In this document: positions 36,006 through 48,807 of the stretch, one piece after another
How the letters are laid out: the number at the start of each line of letters is the position of its first letter
How positions within the stretch are numbered: position 1 is the first letter of the stretch
Assembly: GCA_022059125.1 (NCBI GenBank)
Contig: JAEUWY010000020.1
Coordinates: forward strand, 868,001-932,000
DNA from: Corynespora cassiicola
Taxonomy: Eukaryota > Ascomycota > Dothideomycetes > Pleosporales > Corynesporascaceae
Direction of reading: 5' to 3'
Length of the DNA: 64,000 nt
The notes under the pieces: model-generated
What the model saw: only the letters and a program-made list of their open reading frames with translations
Databases searched by the model: none
What the model was told of the DNA's origin: nothing
Position numbers and translations under genes: made by a program

Positions 36006-37698
36006 TCAAGTAGCAGCCGCCACGGCCTCGGTGGACACATGGTCAGACTCGTCAGGCTCCCTCTTCACACTCTTGACGCTTCCGGTTCCACTGCGCTGCG
36101 ACAACCGATCGGGACTCCTGCCTCCTTGGCTTCGTGCATCCGCTTCTGCGCGGTATGCGCTGGCAGCCTCTTCGTCGCGCCTCCTCTTCCCATAGGCTTC
36201 CATGGGCGTCGCCATTTCGCCATCCCGCTTCAGCATCGAGTAACTATCTGGGACTGGTGCTGTTTTCGCTCCACTCACGAGGTCTGCCTCGGACGCTGCC
36301 TGGATCTGCGGCAGAGGCGGACCGAGCTGTGGCGGCACACTGGACCGCGACCGCGGATCTGCTCGGCGACGACTGAGCGAACTGTTCCTTCTTCGGCCGC
36401 CGTGACTCGAATTGCTATCCGTACGCTGATGATATGAGGTCGTCGGGCCGGTGGGTACAACTTGCGTAGGCGGAGGCGGGGGAGGTTGATGGTGTTGGGG
36501 AGGGCCTTGCGGGTGAGCGTTCGGGATCATTTGAGCGGCGTTCGTGGGCGTGAAGCCGTGGGGCGCGGGTGCAACTGATGCTTGCGGGGGCGATCCGAGT
36601 CCAGTAGCAGAGGGGTGCAGCTGAAAGACGGGGGCGTTCGCGCGCGCACTCATTTCTTGCTCTCCGAGCTGCCAGTGCATCGATTCCGCGGAGCGCCAGG
36701 GAATGCCCATCTCAGTGGCGACCTTCTGCCACATTTGATCTTTGAATCTAGAGCGAGGCTGTCAGTAATGTTCTGGCGTGGTGGGGGCATCTTCTCAGAG
36801 AAACACTGCTGCGTACACGGAAAAGGCTACGCCCATGCCTTTGTGTGCAAGGAATGCGGGTGCCACACAAAGGGGAATGGCCATGAAGGCCAACGTGTAA
36901 AGGACCAAATGCGTGCGCTTGTTTCATGGTTGCTGTTACGTACCGAGCGTAGAGTCTTGCGAGCTTATTCTTCTTCTCTTCGTCCCAAACCGCTCGCTTC
37001 TCAAGGTAGTTTTGATAGCGCAATCGACAGGAGATGGAGCTCCTTCCAGGCAGGCGTTTAGCGATGTCATCCCATTTCATTCCCTGGCCTCGCAGTTCAA
37101 TGGTGAGGTTGTCTTCCTCGGGGGTCCATTTTGATTGCTTCTTCGCCGGGCTCTCGTCGGGCAATGGTGTTTGCGAAGCCTGCCTCTTAATCACATGCGG
37201 GGGTGATCCGTTGGTGCCAGGTGGGCCTTGGGGGATGCTGTTGGGGACCGGAGGACCCGAGTAAAGCGGTCGGAACTGGCCATGTTGCGTGGGATCTGGA
37301 TGCCGCTGGAGCTCTGAGATGGCGGGAAGAACGGGGCCTCCTTGCATCGAAGCAGCGCCTGGGTGGGGTGCTGAGGTTGGCGGCAATGGAGCTGAGTAGG
37401 CGGGAGTCGAGCCGTAGCCAGGCGAAGCCGTGCCATATGCTGGCGACGCGGCGCCGTAGGCGGGCGACGTACTCACATATGCCGGTGACTGCGTGTAGGC
37501 GGATGGAGCAGTAGTATAGGCCCTAGTTGCACCGGTGGAAGTTGATGCTACCGATGCAGAGCTCTTCTTGCTCGCGGGAGACTCGGAGCCCCGAGGCTCG
37601 ATTAGTAGATTGATATCCACGATGGGCGGGGTGGACTGGTCTATTGCCAGCCCATAAGTCGGTGAAAGAGGGTCCTTTGGTCTCCTTCGTACACCCTA
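36006..37698 (-). CDS. Myb/SANT-domain nuclear protein, start codon not resolved
   Basis: Exon 2 (36747-36006) and the preceding exon (from about 37695 down to 36944) are joined across a 196-bp intron (GTACGT donor, CTAG acceptor). The coding frame is open on the minus strand back to a stop at 37696-37698 and contains DPLSPTYGLAIDQSTPP before VDINLLIEPRG, yet no ATG exists in it, so the true start is probably in an undetected upstream exon. The first part is low-complexity with repeats of SPAYG(A/T)A. The DNA-binding core reads KWTPEEDNLTIELRGQGMKW, then GRSSISCRLRYQNYLEKR, then FKDQMWQKVATEMGIPWR; this gives one Myb repeat and a second SANT-like helix set. The C-terminus is Pro/Gln-rich then Arg/Ser-rich with KREPDES. 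It is a likely transcription regulator; targets are unknown. Confidence 0.75.
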
Positions 37699-40600
37699 CC
37701 CTGATGACGGAAAGCTACGGAGGAGGCGTAGCAGAAGATGGCGTGTTAAGGGGGGGCAGGAGAACCCAAACTTTGGGGAGGGGTCGATGTGAATAAATGC
37801 GTCGCAATGTGGAAGGTGCGGAGCAATGCGTGCGTGGTGGAAAGTTACCGGTGAAGATGGGTGCGTCTCCAGATGTTCGTGATGGAGAGGAAGCCTAACG
37901 CGGGAGGACGTGCTGCCACAAAAAGCTACGCGAAGGGTGCAGCTCACGGGCGTCGTTGGGCAGTGATGGGATCAGGCAGAAACCGGAGAGGGCTGCGTCG
38001 ATGAGCTGTACAGTGACGAACAGCCGGGAGCGGCGACTCGTAGAGGATGAGATGAGATGGGTAGGTAGGTACGTGTGTCGATAAACAAAGGTGGTGGGAG
38101 GGCAGTGCTGCGAGGAACAATGCAAGTGCTGAGGTGCTAGACGAGAAACAGGAAGGGAGACGATGGGGCGGGCGATGAGGTTCGGATAGAGTCTAAATGT
38201 GTGCCAATGTAGGCCGAAGTAACCAGTCGCGAGGTACTCTGGCGGTTTCTCGCTCTCAGTGGTTGCCCTCGGCGAGCTATTTAGGAAATGGGAAGGGTAA
38301 CAGCAGGGGCGTGAAACATGGCCGACCAATGGGTCTCCTAACGGCAAGCGTGCATAGCCACTGAGCGGAACAGGACGAGGGATGGAAAAAGCGTCGTGTA
38401 GGGAGGGATGGATGCGGCCTGGCGAGCGGAGAATTGGGACTGAGGTACTTGGTGGCATGGATGGGGTGAATAGAGGGTGTTAGGGGCTAGCGGCGTGCGA
38501 CTTGTAATGGTATGCATTCTTGGACAGGCCCTGGTGCCGCCTCGCTGCCCCGTCCGCGGTAGGGATCCGGGGGTATGGATTAGGATGCACCCTTTGGCGT
38601 CTCTGCTTGACACTGACTACTCTGTGTGCTTTACGCTGGCTCGACTCTGTGCTGGCGGCGCCACCGCTGGGTGCCGGGATGACCCACGGACCACGTCGAA
38701 GGCAGGACAGCTGATCAGGGAGCATGTCTGCCGTCGATCTAACGAGCACGCAGCCAAAAGGAAAGAATCAAAAAGAAGGCCCAGATTGCTAACGTTAGTT
38801 GCAACAAAAAAGCAGACGACCGGCGTTGCTAGTAGCAGGTGATGGCGATGACGTGTCCCGCACCTCGCAGCATTACTCACAATGGAGCTCTGGCTCTGCC
38901 CTTTTCCTTATTGCTTCATATGGACTTACTCGCGCCTCGGGCCAGTTCTTGGGGCTCTCTGGCGCCCCTTGTGCGCTCCCGTCAGGCCTCAACGCGCCTC
39001 GAAAAATGGGGCTGCGGCGCAGAGCAGAGTTCAGCGGCGGCAGAGAGGGCTGCTGTCAACTGTCATGATGATCGAGCCGTCGACATCACGTCCGGCGAGA
39101 CGAGGGTGTTGGAAGGGGCAGCGAATCAGGCGCATGTCAGGGCGGTGAACAGCCTCAGGGATTCGCTGAACGTCGTCTGGCCAGGGGCCGGGTTCTGGTG
39201 CAGAAGCGCGATGACCTGGCGGAGCGCGGCGAACAAGATCTGCAGCAATCCTTCGCCCTGCCCTACGGCTATCTGACGCCAGACGTGTCGCTACCGAAAG
39301 AAGCCTCGCGAACGCTGACTTCATTATAGCGGTGCAGGTAGTGATGTGTTCAAGCCGAAAAGCTTGAACTTGCAGACCGGACGGCCGCCTTCGACGCAGC
39401 GCTGGGCTCGTAGGCCCTGCTGGCCCTGCCGGCCGGCCTCTGGCAGCTCGCTGGTCTCGTTCAGCGTGGCCGTCCAAGCCCCACAGCTTCGCCGGCCGCA
39501 CAGTCTGGAGCAAGGCATGAGCAGAGGAGCGGTGAAATGCGGTGAACTGCCGAGCACGTCGCCGTGACGTCTAGCTCCAAAGGTATTAAAACAAAAGCTG
39601 CTGGTATGCGTCCGAACGGGCCCTAGCTCCGGCCGCACCCGTGCCAGAGACGAGACTGTGAGGTCTCTGTGCCACGGCGTTCCATCCGAAGAACTGTAAC
39701 CTGTTCCACGTGAGGACCTGCCGTGCGAGGTAGCGACGGTAGCGTGCAAATAGTAGGCCTGCGGCGGTGCTAGGGGCCACTGGGGGGAGGGAGCTGGGGG
39801 TGCTTGGATGCTTGGGTGCTCTGATGCGCTGGTGCGCTGTCGCGCTGTCTCGGTGCCTAGGCACCACGCTGTCGTCTCGCGGCCGTCTTATGATATCAGT
39901 CAGGCGTCCCCTTCCTCCGAGCCAGCCGCATGGCGCATGGGCGAGTGGTGGCAGCAGCAGCAGCAACAGCGAGAGGGCTTGGAGCGGAGGTGCGGAGCAT
40001 AGATGGGTAGCTGGGCAGAGCAGCAGCAGCGTCCCGGGTTGCCGCTTGGCCGCGTGCATCACAAAGCGAGAGCATCAGGGATAGATGATGATGCGCATTA
40101 GGCGGTGAACGCAGCCTGATTCACGCCCGAACCGTCGCATTCTGGTCGACGTTTGAGCGAAGTTTGGATTTGGCGCCTGTCGGAGCTAAAACGCCCGAGG
40201 CGCATTAGCCGGCCGTGGAGAGCGCACGGGGACAGTGTTCTTGAATAAAAGGCTCGACGATGGTGCGTTCATGGTGGAGAAAGGTGATGAAGGACGGTCC
40301 ACGGTGAGATTATTTTTTTTCGCCTCCAGCGAGCAAATGCGGCTGCGAACACGACCTCCTCCCAGAGCCCCGGTCACAGGCTGTAACGTCCCGACTGTCC
40401 GTCTCGTGCTGCTTCAGGGCGCTGAATCATGAGAGCCACACTGGCCACACTGGCCACAACTCGCCGTGTCGAAGCAGCGCGTCGCAGGCTCACGCGGCGG
40501 CGGCGTTTTGGCTGGCTGTGGGCGGCCACTGGGCGCTCACTGGGCAGACCGGGTGGGTAACCTAATCTGGGGTATCTGATGCCAGCTGGCTGTCACGGCC

Positions 40601-41928
40601 TTGGTTGCGCAGCCGAACAGTTCATCATCTGGATACGAAGGAACTGCATCCTGGCGCGCGTAGGCACCGCATTCTGGCAGCTATAATTAGTCAGGGCTGC
40701 AGTAAAATAAACAGGCGGTGAGGCCCCGTCCGGGCTGGTACTCTTAGTGGCCTGGTGGTCGCGGCAGGACAGCACAAGAGACAGTGGCTGGCCGCAGCGG
40801 ACGAGGGGAAGGAGGCCAGTGAGCAGCAATGGGCGGGCAGCGGGCGGGCAATGGGCCAGCAGTGACCAGCAATGGATAGCACGCTGGAGGGCGAGTATGA
40901 CCACGGGCCATGACTGATGACCAGGTGGCGGCTCACGATCTGAGAGACCGAACGACGGCGGCTCGGAAATGGTACCTTTGACGATCGGTGCCGAGCGAGG
41001 AAGGGGGTTGGAATATCATTAGATGCAATATCACCGGCCTTGGCTGACGGAGCAGAGGGAGGGAGCGAAGAGCCAGTGGTGCAAGTGGTGGGCTCTAACG
41101 CGGCCGTGCTGGTCTGCTGCGGTGCTGGTGGTGGTCGAAACAGGGAGCAGAGTGGGCAGTTGATTCGACAGATGCACAGATGCGCAGATGCAGCGGGGGG
41201 TGGACGGAGCCGGGGGGGCGTGAACGCTGTCTGGAGGTTGTTTACCTGCTGCAGCGAGCGTGGGGGGGAGCCTCATGACATGTTTCCCGGCGACGGCGGC
41301 AGTAGTCGACACGGGTGCAGCTGCAGCGGGCGCAGACGTGGGGGAGGTGGCATGGTGGTATGGTGGTATGGCGGCATGGCGGCATGGCGGCATGTCATTG
41401 TCAGAAGGATGTGGCAGAAATGGCAGAGGTGGCAGAAGAACCAGAGGGCGACAGAGGCACAGCCGTGAGACATTCCAACTGTCGTCTTGGCACGCAGCCT
41501 GCATGGAAGCGACGTGGAAAGAAAAGGGCAAGGGCAGCTTTGACGGGGAAGCGACGCCTGTAGCGACGCTGTACGCGCCTGCCCGCCGTGGTTCAACACC
41601 ACAACCACCACTACCGCGCACACACACGCACACGATATTCTCCGCCGGCCTTGGCCTAGCTAGGTAGTCCACGGCTCCCTCCAGCAACCCTCCAGCAGCC
41701 CTCCAGCGACCCCTCCGCCGGCCGTACCACCTCCTCCCCCTAGGTGCTGGCCTGCTGGCCGCTTCTGCCTCTGTCGTGTCACTCGTGCATCCCATTCTGC
41801 CTCTTCCGCGCTTGCCCCTCCCTCTAGCCCGCATCCCACCCTCGATTGGCGCCCTCTCCGCTCTACCCAACACCACACCCAATCTACCACCCTTCTTTTT
41901 GCTGCTAATTCGGGGCCGCCAAAAAATC
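37699..41928. other. Long divergent intergenic region (Myb gene and TBCB)
   Basis: About 4.2 kb without a supportable complete gene. The first part must contain the missing upstream exon and promoter of the Myb gene. Simple repeats occur at about 39949-39972 (CAG), 40436-40460 (CACTGGCCA) and 41350-41395 (ATGGCGGC/ATGGTGGT). Long GC-rich frames on both strands here look like repeat artefacts. Confidence 0.5.
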
Positions 41929-44539
41929 ATGTCTCTCCAGCCCGCAGCCGACGTCCCCCTCCTCATCAGCGCCCCCCAGTCCCGCTCGGAGCGCCGCATC
42001 TCGCCGTCATGGTCCATAGCCCACCTCAAGACGCGCCTCGAGCCCATCACGGGAATCCCAGCCGCCAGCCAGCACCTCACCCTGCGCGTGGGCTCGCAGG
42101 ACCCCGCGGCCATCGCGGCCCCCGACGAGGAGCACACTCAGCTCGCTTCATTCCCTCTGCAGCCGTATGCCGAGATCACCGTACGTGCCCCTTCGTTCCG
42201 TCCTCTCGCCAGCTGCCACATCTTGTTGTTTTGGGCCCGTTGGCCAAACCCTGTCCCCTTGCTAGCCTCGTGTTTCTGCTCGCGTTTCTGCCTCTATTCT
42301 TGCTTTTTCCCATCCACCTCTCCTTCGCTTTCCCTTCCCCCACTAGGGCCGGGCCTGTGTCTGAGTCTTCGACCCAAGCCCGCACGAGTGCTGCCCCACA
42401 GTGCCCTCGTCAGCCCTCTTCGTCTCTTGTCATTGCCGTTGTTGGACTCGCAGCCTGACAGCCTTGGCATGACGCCGCCCTGCTGGGAAAGCGTCAGCCT
42501 CGGCTGTTCGCCGTTATCAGATCCAGCCTGTCCAGGACTACCTGCTGCGAGATCCTGGGAACCCCTCCATTTCGGACCCCTCTCGGACCCCTCACATCCC
42601 ACCCGTCACCTTGTGCTTTTTCGTTGCTTCACCATGTTTCTTTTCCTCCTATCAGCCCTACCGTGCCATCGTTCCTTTCCTTTCCCGGCGGCCCCTGCAT
42701 CCACTCCACTCGTCACCTGCCATGGCCGCCGTCTCAACACCTCTACCTGCCAGCAAATGGCGTCGGCCAAACATGGATCCGTTCTGATCACGCTCGTGCT
42801 AGGTCACTGATACCCGCCCGCCGGCGGCCCGCACGGATTTCTCCGACCTATCGGCCGTCGAGAAGTATGAGATGCCCACTGCTGAGTATGAGGCTCGCTC
42901 CGACAGCGTCCTGGCCTGGAAAAAGACTCAGAAGCTGGGCCGCTTCGATCCGAATGCCCCCAGCATCGAAGAGCAGAAACGACTCGCCTCTGAACGCGAG
43001 GTCGAGGAGCGGGGTAAGTGCATCGGCCTTGTTTGATTGATTATGACTTGGTGAACTCGTACGTTTGTGGCAAGCCGCCGATGAACAAAAAACCCAAAAA
43101 AAGCAAAAGCAATCCGTGGGCCCCAGGCCCCAGAAGGTTCGTCTTCGTTTGCGGCTACCCGCCGTGCCCAGCGCAATGTCGAACCGCTGCACTTGACGCA
43201 TTGCCTCACTGGGTTTGCCGCGTATCGACAGCATCCTTTCTCCGGATTCTCCGCCGCAATCTACCAGGAGATTCGCCATGTCTCACCCTCAAATATGTCT
43301 CGAACAAGTCCATATCTCTTTCGTCGTGGTGGAAAGAGCAATTATACTAGAAACACGCTTCCTTTACTGGCTTGGTAATGGCTGACTGCCGTTTCGGGCG
43401 AACTGCATACTCGGCTTGGCTAAGCGACTGAGATTGCGGCGGCAAGGTGAGGATGGCGTCCAATGCTTTACCAGCCGCACCACGGCTCTCAGACAGGCAC
43501 CGCGACACTCTCCGCATCTATTCGGGGATCGTCCCCAATGCCTAGGACTGCTCTGGCGATCACGTTCCGCCATCCACGGCGTTGGAACAGCCACCTCTGC
43601 TGGCGGCACAACATGCGCCGAATCTCTTCTTTTCAATGTCTTCGCCACCAGCCTCACATTTCGACTTGGCCTGTCGTCATAGAAGTAACCAAGGGCAAGA
43701 ATTGGAATTTCGAGGCAGCCATTCAATGAGCGCCCCAATTCGCAGGCTTGCCATGCCGAAGGCGCTTGTTCTTTCTGTTGCTGCAGCCATGCAAACCTTC
43801 AGGAACGAACGAACGCCTTCACGGCACGCTGTTGACGCCCAACGGCCCGGGGCTCAGCAGTTGCGCATCGTTGCTCCCGTTGCACGAACACGCTGGGCAC
43901 CTACTACAACCTGTACCGTCGTCCGCTTCCCCGTCTGCATGTCAGCCTCGTGCTCCACGTGCGATCGGTGTGACAAGCTACCATCCGATTTGCCAGCTCC
44001 GCAAACTCAACGTCGGCTGCCAGTGTGTGACTGAATGTTGTAGCCGCTTTGCCCGTCTGTCGTGTCCAATACTGTACGCGCCGCTTAGGCGCGCTAATGG
44101 CGTTGCTGATCCCAAGGCCCACGGATTGCTATGCTGAACTACATGGTTTTGTCGTACACATTTTCGTACACATTTGCTGAACATCTTTCTGCATTGCATA
44201 ATCTAGGCCCGCTCTCTTCGAGCAGGGCTTACTGAACCACAACAGAGAACTAATGGCATGGCAGGCCTCACTCTTTCCGGTCGCGTTCGCCTCCTCCCCG
44301 AGACGGATGGTCGCCGAGGAACCATTTCTTACATTGGTCCAGTTCCAGAGATCCCCGGTATAGGCTCATGGATTGGAGTCACTCTCGACGAGCCCACGGG
44401 CAAGAACGACGGATCGGTAAAAGGGAAAAAGTACTTCGAGTGTGGCAAAAATTTTGGCGTCTTTGTCCGCCCGGAACGCTGTGAGGCGGGTGACTTCCCG
44501 CCCCTCGACCTCGGGGACGAGGACTTGGAAGAGCTGTAA
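41929..44539 (+). CDS. Tubulin-folding cofactor B (Alp11/TBCB)
   Basis: Three exons, 41929-42180, 42803-43013 and 44265-44539, join in phase to 245 residues, the normal TBCB size. TBCB takes alpha-tubulin from the CCT chaperonin and works with cofactor E in dimer assembly. The N-terminal ubiquitin-like fold covers exon 1 (MSLQPAADVPLLIS, SWSIAHLKTRLEPITG). Exon 2 has the linker with YEMPTAEYEARSDSVLAWKK and FDPNAPSIEEQKR. Exon 3 is the CAP-Gly domain (about 158-230) with RRGTISYIGPVPEIPG, the diagnostic GKNDGSVKGKKYFEC and GVFVRPERCEAGDFP. The acidic end DEDLEEL resembles the C-terminal tail that contacts TBCE. Intron 1 is 622 bp and intron 2 is 1251 bp, both far above the local norm. The last acceptor follows ACTAATGGCATGGCAG. 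Confidence 0.92.
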
Positions 44540-47492
44540 AGAAGGAACAAACGCCTTCCAAGCCTGTCCTCCCTCGCCCTGCTCCGGCACGGCTGGAAAG
44601 GGGGTGGCCTTGATGGGGGCTTGGATGTGCCGTGAAGGTTTCGCCTCTGCGCCCAAATAGAGATATTCTGCCCCGAGACTTTTTCCCTCCGCTCTTTTCT
44701 TTACCTTTTTGGCCCCCCGAAGGGGGTGTGGAGGGCGCGGGTGGAGTGGGGGTTCCTGAGTCGAGACTCTTGGCTTGGGCGAGATGGAGGACTTTGTGGA
44801 TATAATATTTCTGCAGTTTAAGACAAAAAGGGTGGGGAGTGCGAGGGATCCTCATGGTTCTGCATCCTTTAGCTGAAAACAATGTGATGGAGAGATTGCG
44901 GTGTGAAGATGTTGCGCGGGCCTTGGGGGCCTACTCTGCTCTGCTATGCAATGTGTGAAGTTGCCACTTGCCCTGCTGAGTGGAGAGCTTGGTGATGGTT
45001 GGTGTTGTGTTGCCTCACTTTTCTGTCTCGTTGCCACCGTGATGGTGAAGGGATGATGTAGTAACGGATGAGTTGGGGACTGGATCTGCACCCCATTTCT
45101 AGGACGAATGGCCTGGAGTGGCTCTCCCTCGAGAGTTTAGTGTCTCGAATACAACGTCCCTTTGTGCCATGCTAATGCCTTGCTTCTCCGTGTGATCTGG
45201 TGGTGTGTCGTATTCACATTTCGGGCCTGGCTTCATTCTGTGTCGTGAGCTTGTGGGATACGTGTCGGGTTGCCACGTCTCTTTCCGTCTCGGTGCCAGT
45301 GGAGCTTTTCTACGTGTTTTTTTTCGGCAGACACGCAGGCTTGTGCTGTGGGATGGTTTGGTTATTCCCTTCTCGATGTCGTTCTTGTCTTTGTTCCTAT
45401 GTGCCCTTGCGGTAGGTGGAGCACTGGGTTGCTCTGTCTAGAGGACAGTTGCTCCCTCGCGGAGGGGGGATTTCCCTAAAGAAACTAACCTAGATTGATG
45501 CCTTTTTATTGTCTCGGACATTCTTCTCATCTCAGTAATCCTGAAGAGCCTCGTAACTCGTTGAGGTACTCCCGTCCTATCCTTTACTGCCTCGAGCAGC
45601 CCGGGCAGCCATCGAAGCACACAAGGCTACGTGTCCACAGCTTTCTCGTCTATACATACTCCTTACCCGTGATATGGTGGGAAGTGGAACATTATTGGGC
45701 ATCAGTACCTCGTTGCTCCCCTATCTTCCATCGTCGATGGGGAAGGGAAGAGGCTGGGAGCGTGCGATGGGAGGTGGTATACTGGCTACGTGACCCGAAG
45801 GAGTCTACACAAAGATTCATAAAGGTTGGAGGTTCTATATACATTGCTGCTTTGTAGATTTTCCCTCCATGTACATCAATCGAACTTTGTTTATGTGTTT
45901 AGGTACTTGAGTCTGTTTGAGACAGCGCCTCTAGCCAGGAGTGAGTATGTTATCTCTCATAGAAGGTAACAGTTCACCTGAAATCGACAGATCTTGGGAA
46001 CATGTTCAGTTACAGCCTTATAAGTGTCCTCTATCTTTGGGCATTGATTTTTTTTTTTTTGGATGGAATGAGTTATCTTGCATGGCTTCTGTCGGTGCAG
46101 ACAGCCTCCTCTCCAATGCAGCTTACTTCGGAATCTTGTTCATTGTATATAAAAGGAAATATATCTCGTGCTCTTATTATTATCTTTCAGTAATGCACAT
46201 TGTATTAAAATAGTCTACTCTTTAGGTGTCTTATGTTGCAACCTACTTTACAGCACATTCTTAGTTTAATCTAAATATTTTCCGTGCAATAAGTGAAGAC
46301 ACACCGACATGATAAATTAAGCTACTATGATATTCTAGTTTCTTATAAAGTTTTAAAAACAAGTCTGTAGCTCTTGTATATAATTAACAATAGTTTAACA
46401 GGAAAAGGAAGAAAAGTGCTTTTCTACTATGACAGTCGTAACTCCAAAGTCAGAGATTGACAGCCTATCTGACCTGCTAACATATCTAGAAATTATCTGG
46501 GTTAGCTAGCAGAGTCTGTATATCACTTGATTATAGGTAATCTATGTTTACGTAGTGCGCTGCAGCTTTGCGTGCGGCCTGCGCTTTCACATCAACGTTT
46601 GCTTTGTCTCTATACGACAGTCACAAAACCTTCCCTCAAAACGAGGTTCGAGATTTAGTTGCATATGTACTTGTTCAATGAGCATGATTTACAAGAATCA
46701 GCGGCTCCCTTGGTCTCTTCGCTTCGTGCGGGGCCCCAAGGGGGACTTGAAGCCTGCTCAGTGAGCCAACTTAAGTGTTAGGGCATTGCCCGCAAACGCT
46801 GATTCTTTTTGCTCATGCGTTCGAACCCCATTATCTACCGGGGATTTTTCGGCTTTTTGCATTTCTCTCACGCTTTTAACCCACACCCACCACATGACAT
46901 CTGCTACTGCCATGTGTGTGAGCCACCTAGATAGAAGCTGCTTATTGCAATGTGTGCTATTATTGTACAAGGGGTTTTGCCTGTGTACTATGCTTTTAGT
47001 TATAATCTAACCGTTACAACTAGCTAAAGATATCTATCTACTATCTAGTACCTAAAACTGTCGGCGGGTGGAATAATACTCGCATGATTGAGGGTGGTTG
47101 GTTTTAAACTGTGTGATAGTAAGCTGCATCTAATTCGTAGTAGTATATAGATACAGGCTGTTGCACTATTTACATATGAATATGAAAAAAACATAAATGG
47201 GTCGTCTTCTCTTTTTAGCTCAAACATCGATACCTCTGGCGAGGCCAACCACGATGCCCTGGATTAGACACACTAGACAACTCTCTAATACATTCTAAGG
47301 AGAGAGAATTCGTCGTAATCGTTATAGTATCTACAAAATTCTTCTTCATAAACGTTAAAAAAGCATATAGCCCAGATCCATATTGAGGGCCAATTCACTC
47401 TATCTGGAAAACATGTGCCTTTCAAATGCACAAACGCCTATCCACCACCGTCCCAGATCCATCCCACGGCACAGAAAAGATAGGCCACCTAC
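44540..47492. other. Gene-free spacer including an AT-rich block
   Basis: No supported gene. Base composition changes sharply: about 45850-47400 is clearly more AT-rich than the rest of the window, a pattern typical of decayed (possibly RIP-mutated) repeats in ascomycetes. No transposase or reverse transcriptase fragment can be read. It holds a tRNA-like relic at about 46757-46860. Confidence 0.5.
46757..46860 (+). pseudogene. tRNA-like relic with a perfect B box
   Basis: GTTCGAACC at 46819-46827 is a perfect Pol III B box and sits in a T-arm that pairs 4 of 5 positions. About 35 bp upstream, TTAAGTGTTAGGGC resembles a Leu/Ser tRNA D-arm (A box). An anticodon-type arm can be drawn with wobbles, loop CGCAAAC. 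The acceptor ends do not pair and a TTTTT run (46806-46810) interrupts the body, so I read it as a decayed tRNA or tRNA-derived SINE rather than a working gene. Confidence 0.3.
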
Positions 47493-48158
47493 TCACTCAC
47501 CATCCACCGGCCGATCCACAACCATAACCTCACCCTCAGCGAAAGCGACCCCAGCCCTCCTTTCCACCTCACCCCCAGCCGGCAAAAACACGCTCGCACA
47601 AATCAGCCTCGCCGACTTCTTAGCCTCACGCCAGACCTGCCTCAGCCTCGACGCACCCCTCGCATACGCCCTCGGCCGCCGCGGCTGAAAATTGGAATTG
47701 GCATTGGTGTTAGGATCCGACTCCACCAGCGAGTCCGTCCCCGCGCCCAGGATGTAGCGGCCCACGGGCGTCTTGTACATTTTGTCGCGGCCCGAGGGAT
47801 CTTGCTCGCTGGAATCGGCTTTGCGCTTGGAGCCGACTATCGGGATGATGGGGAAGGGGTGGGAGGGGCGGGCGGGGGCGGGGGCGGGCTCCAGGCCGCT
47901 GTGTGAGGGGCGAGCACCGAAGGCCTTGCTGAAGAAGGGGGCCAAGCGGAAGTTTTGGGTGCCCCGGAAGGTGAATTCTTGGGGTTGGATGGCGCCGAAT
48001 TTGAAGGGGGGGACGAAGTATACGTCCTCGTCGTTTTCGGGCTTGAGTGAGACGTGGCCGTCGGTTGCGAAGTTGTAGCGGTTGGTTTCGGCCTTGTTCA
48101 AACCGGTGAGGTCGTAGTAGTTGTTCTCGCAAGAGAACCTGAACATGGTGAAGTGCAT
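47493..48158 (-). CDS. Unidentified protein, 221 residues
   Basis: A single uninterrupted frame from ATG 48158 to the stop at 47493. The N-terminal half reads like a conserved globular part: MFRFSCENNYYDLTGLN, NFATDGHVSLKPENDEDVYF and FTFRGTQNFRLAPFF. The second half is Pro/Ala-rich then basic (GSKRKADSSEQDPSGR, RRPRAYARGASRLRQVW). Codon choice is GC-biased like other genes here and unlike the AT-rich flank. I do not recognise the family. It lies about 650 bp from, and divergent to, the RPB11-like relic. An upstream exon cannot be excluded. Confidence 0.5.
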   Translation of the reverse strand: MHFTMFRFSCENNYYDLTGLNKAETNRYNFATDGHVSLKPENDEDVYFVPPFKFGAIQPQEFTFRGTQNFRLAPFFSKAFGARPSHSGLEPAPAPARPSHPFPIIPIVGSKRKADSSEQDPSGRDKMYKTPVGRYILGAGTDSLVESDPNTNANSNFQPRRPRAYARGASRLRQVWREAKKSARLICASVFLPAGGEVERRAGVAFAEGEVMVVDRPVDGE

Positions 48159-48807
48159 GTTTAATTTTGTGTCTGTGTAGATGTCAGTGGGTGCCTCTTA
48201 CGCGGTCATAGTTTGACTTAAAATCTTTTGGTCAAGATGACCGACGAAAATCTAGTTGTCGAGGTTGGGGGGAGGGGAGTGATCGAGGGACAGGGTGGAA
48301 CACTAGGACAGGGATCAGGAGATCATGTTATCTACTGCCCAAAGTATGTGAAAAAAAAATACAAGTGAACGCGCCCGCGCCCATGCCCGCGCCCACGCTG
48401 GGTCTAATTTCTTAGCATGTGATTGTAGATCATGCAAGGGCCCTTATCGTTTCCAATGTCTTAGGCTCAAACATCTTCAAGGTTTCATGGCTCACTGAGC
48501 TGAACCTAGACGCTGTTGAGATTTTTTTAGCCATAGCTGATCCAGTCGGGGTATACTAAACAATTGCTTAAATGACACTGTCATCACACCGTCTCATATG
48601 ACCAACTTTCACTTCAGCTGCGAATACTTCACATGCTATAGCATGCGCTTGAAGTCGGTCACATTTCCATATGTTTGTTAATCAGCAAACAGAACTACAG
48701 GAGTAACTTCAAGCCCCTATAATTGATACAAGAAGCAAACAATCTACAATATAAAAGCACCATAACTACTTTCTGGTCTGATAATTTAATCTCCCCCGAC
48801 AGCCTCC
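48159..48807. other. Intergenic region between the unknown 221-residue gene and the RPB11 relic
   Basis: About 650 bp, moderately AT-rich, no frame with a recognisable pattern. A CCCGCGCCCA-type short repeat occurs at about 48370-48400. Confidence 0.45.

Noticed and set aside
41031..42137. Minus-strand 368-codon frame over the TBCB start
   Set aside because: It is the shadow of TBCB exon 1 plus GC-rich repeats; TBCB on the plus strand has clear domains and splice signals.
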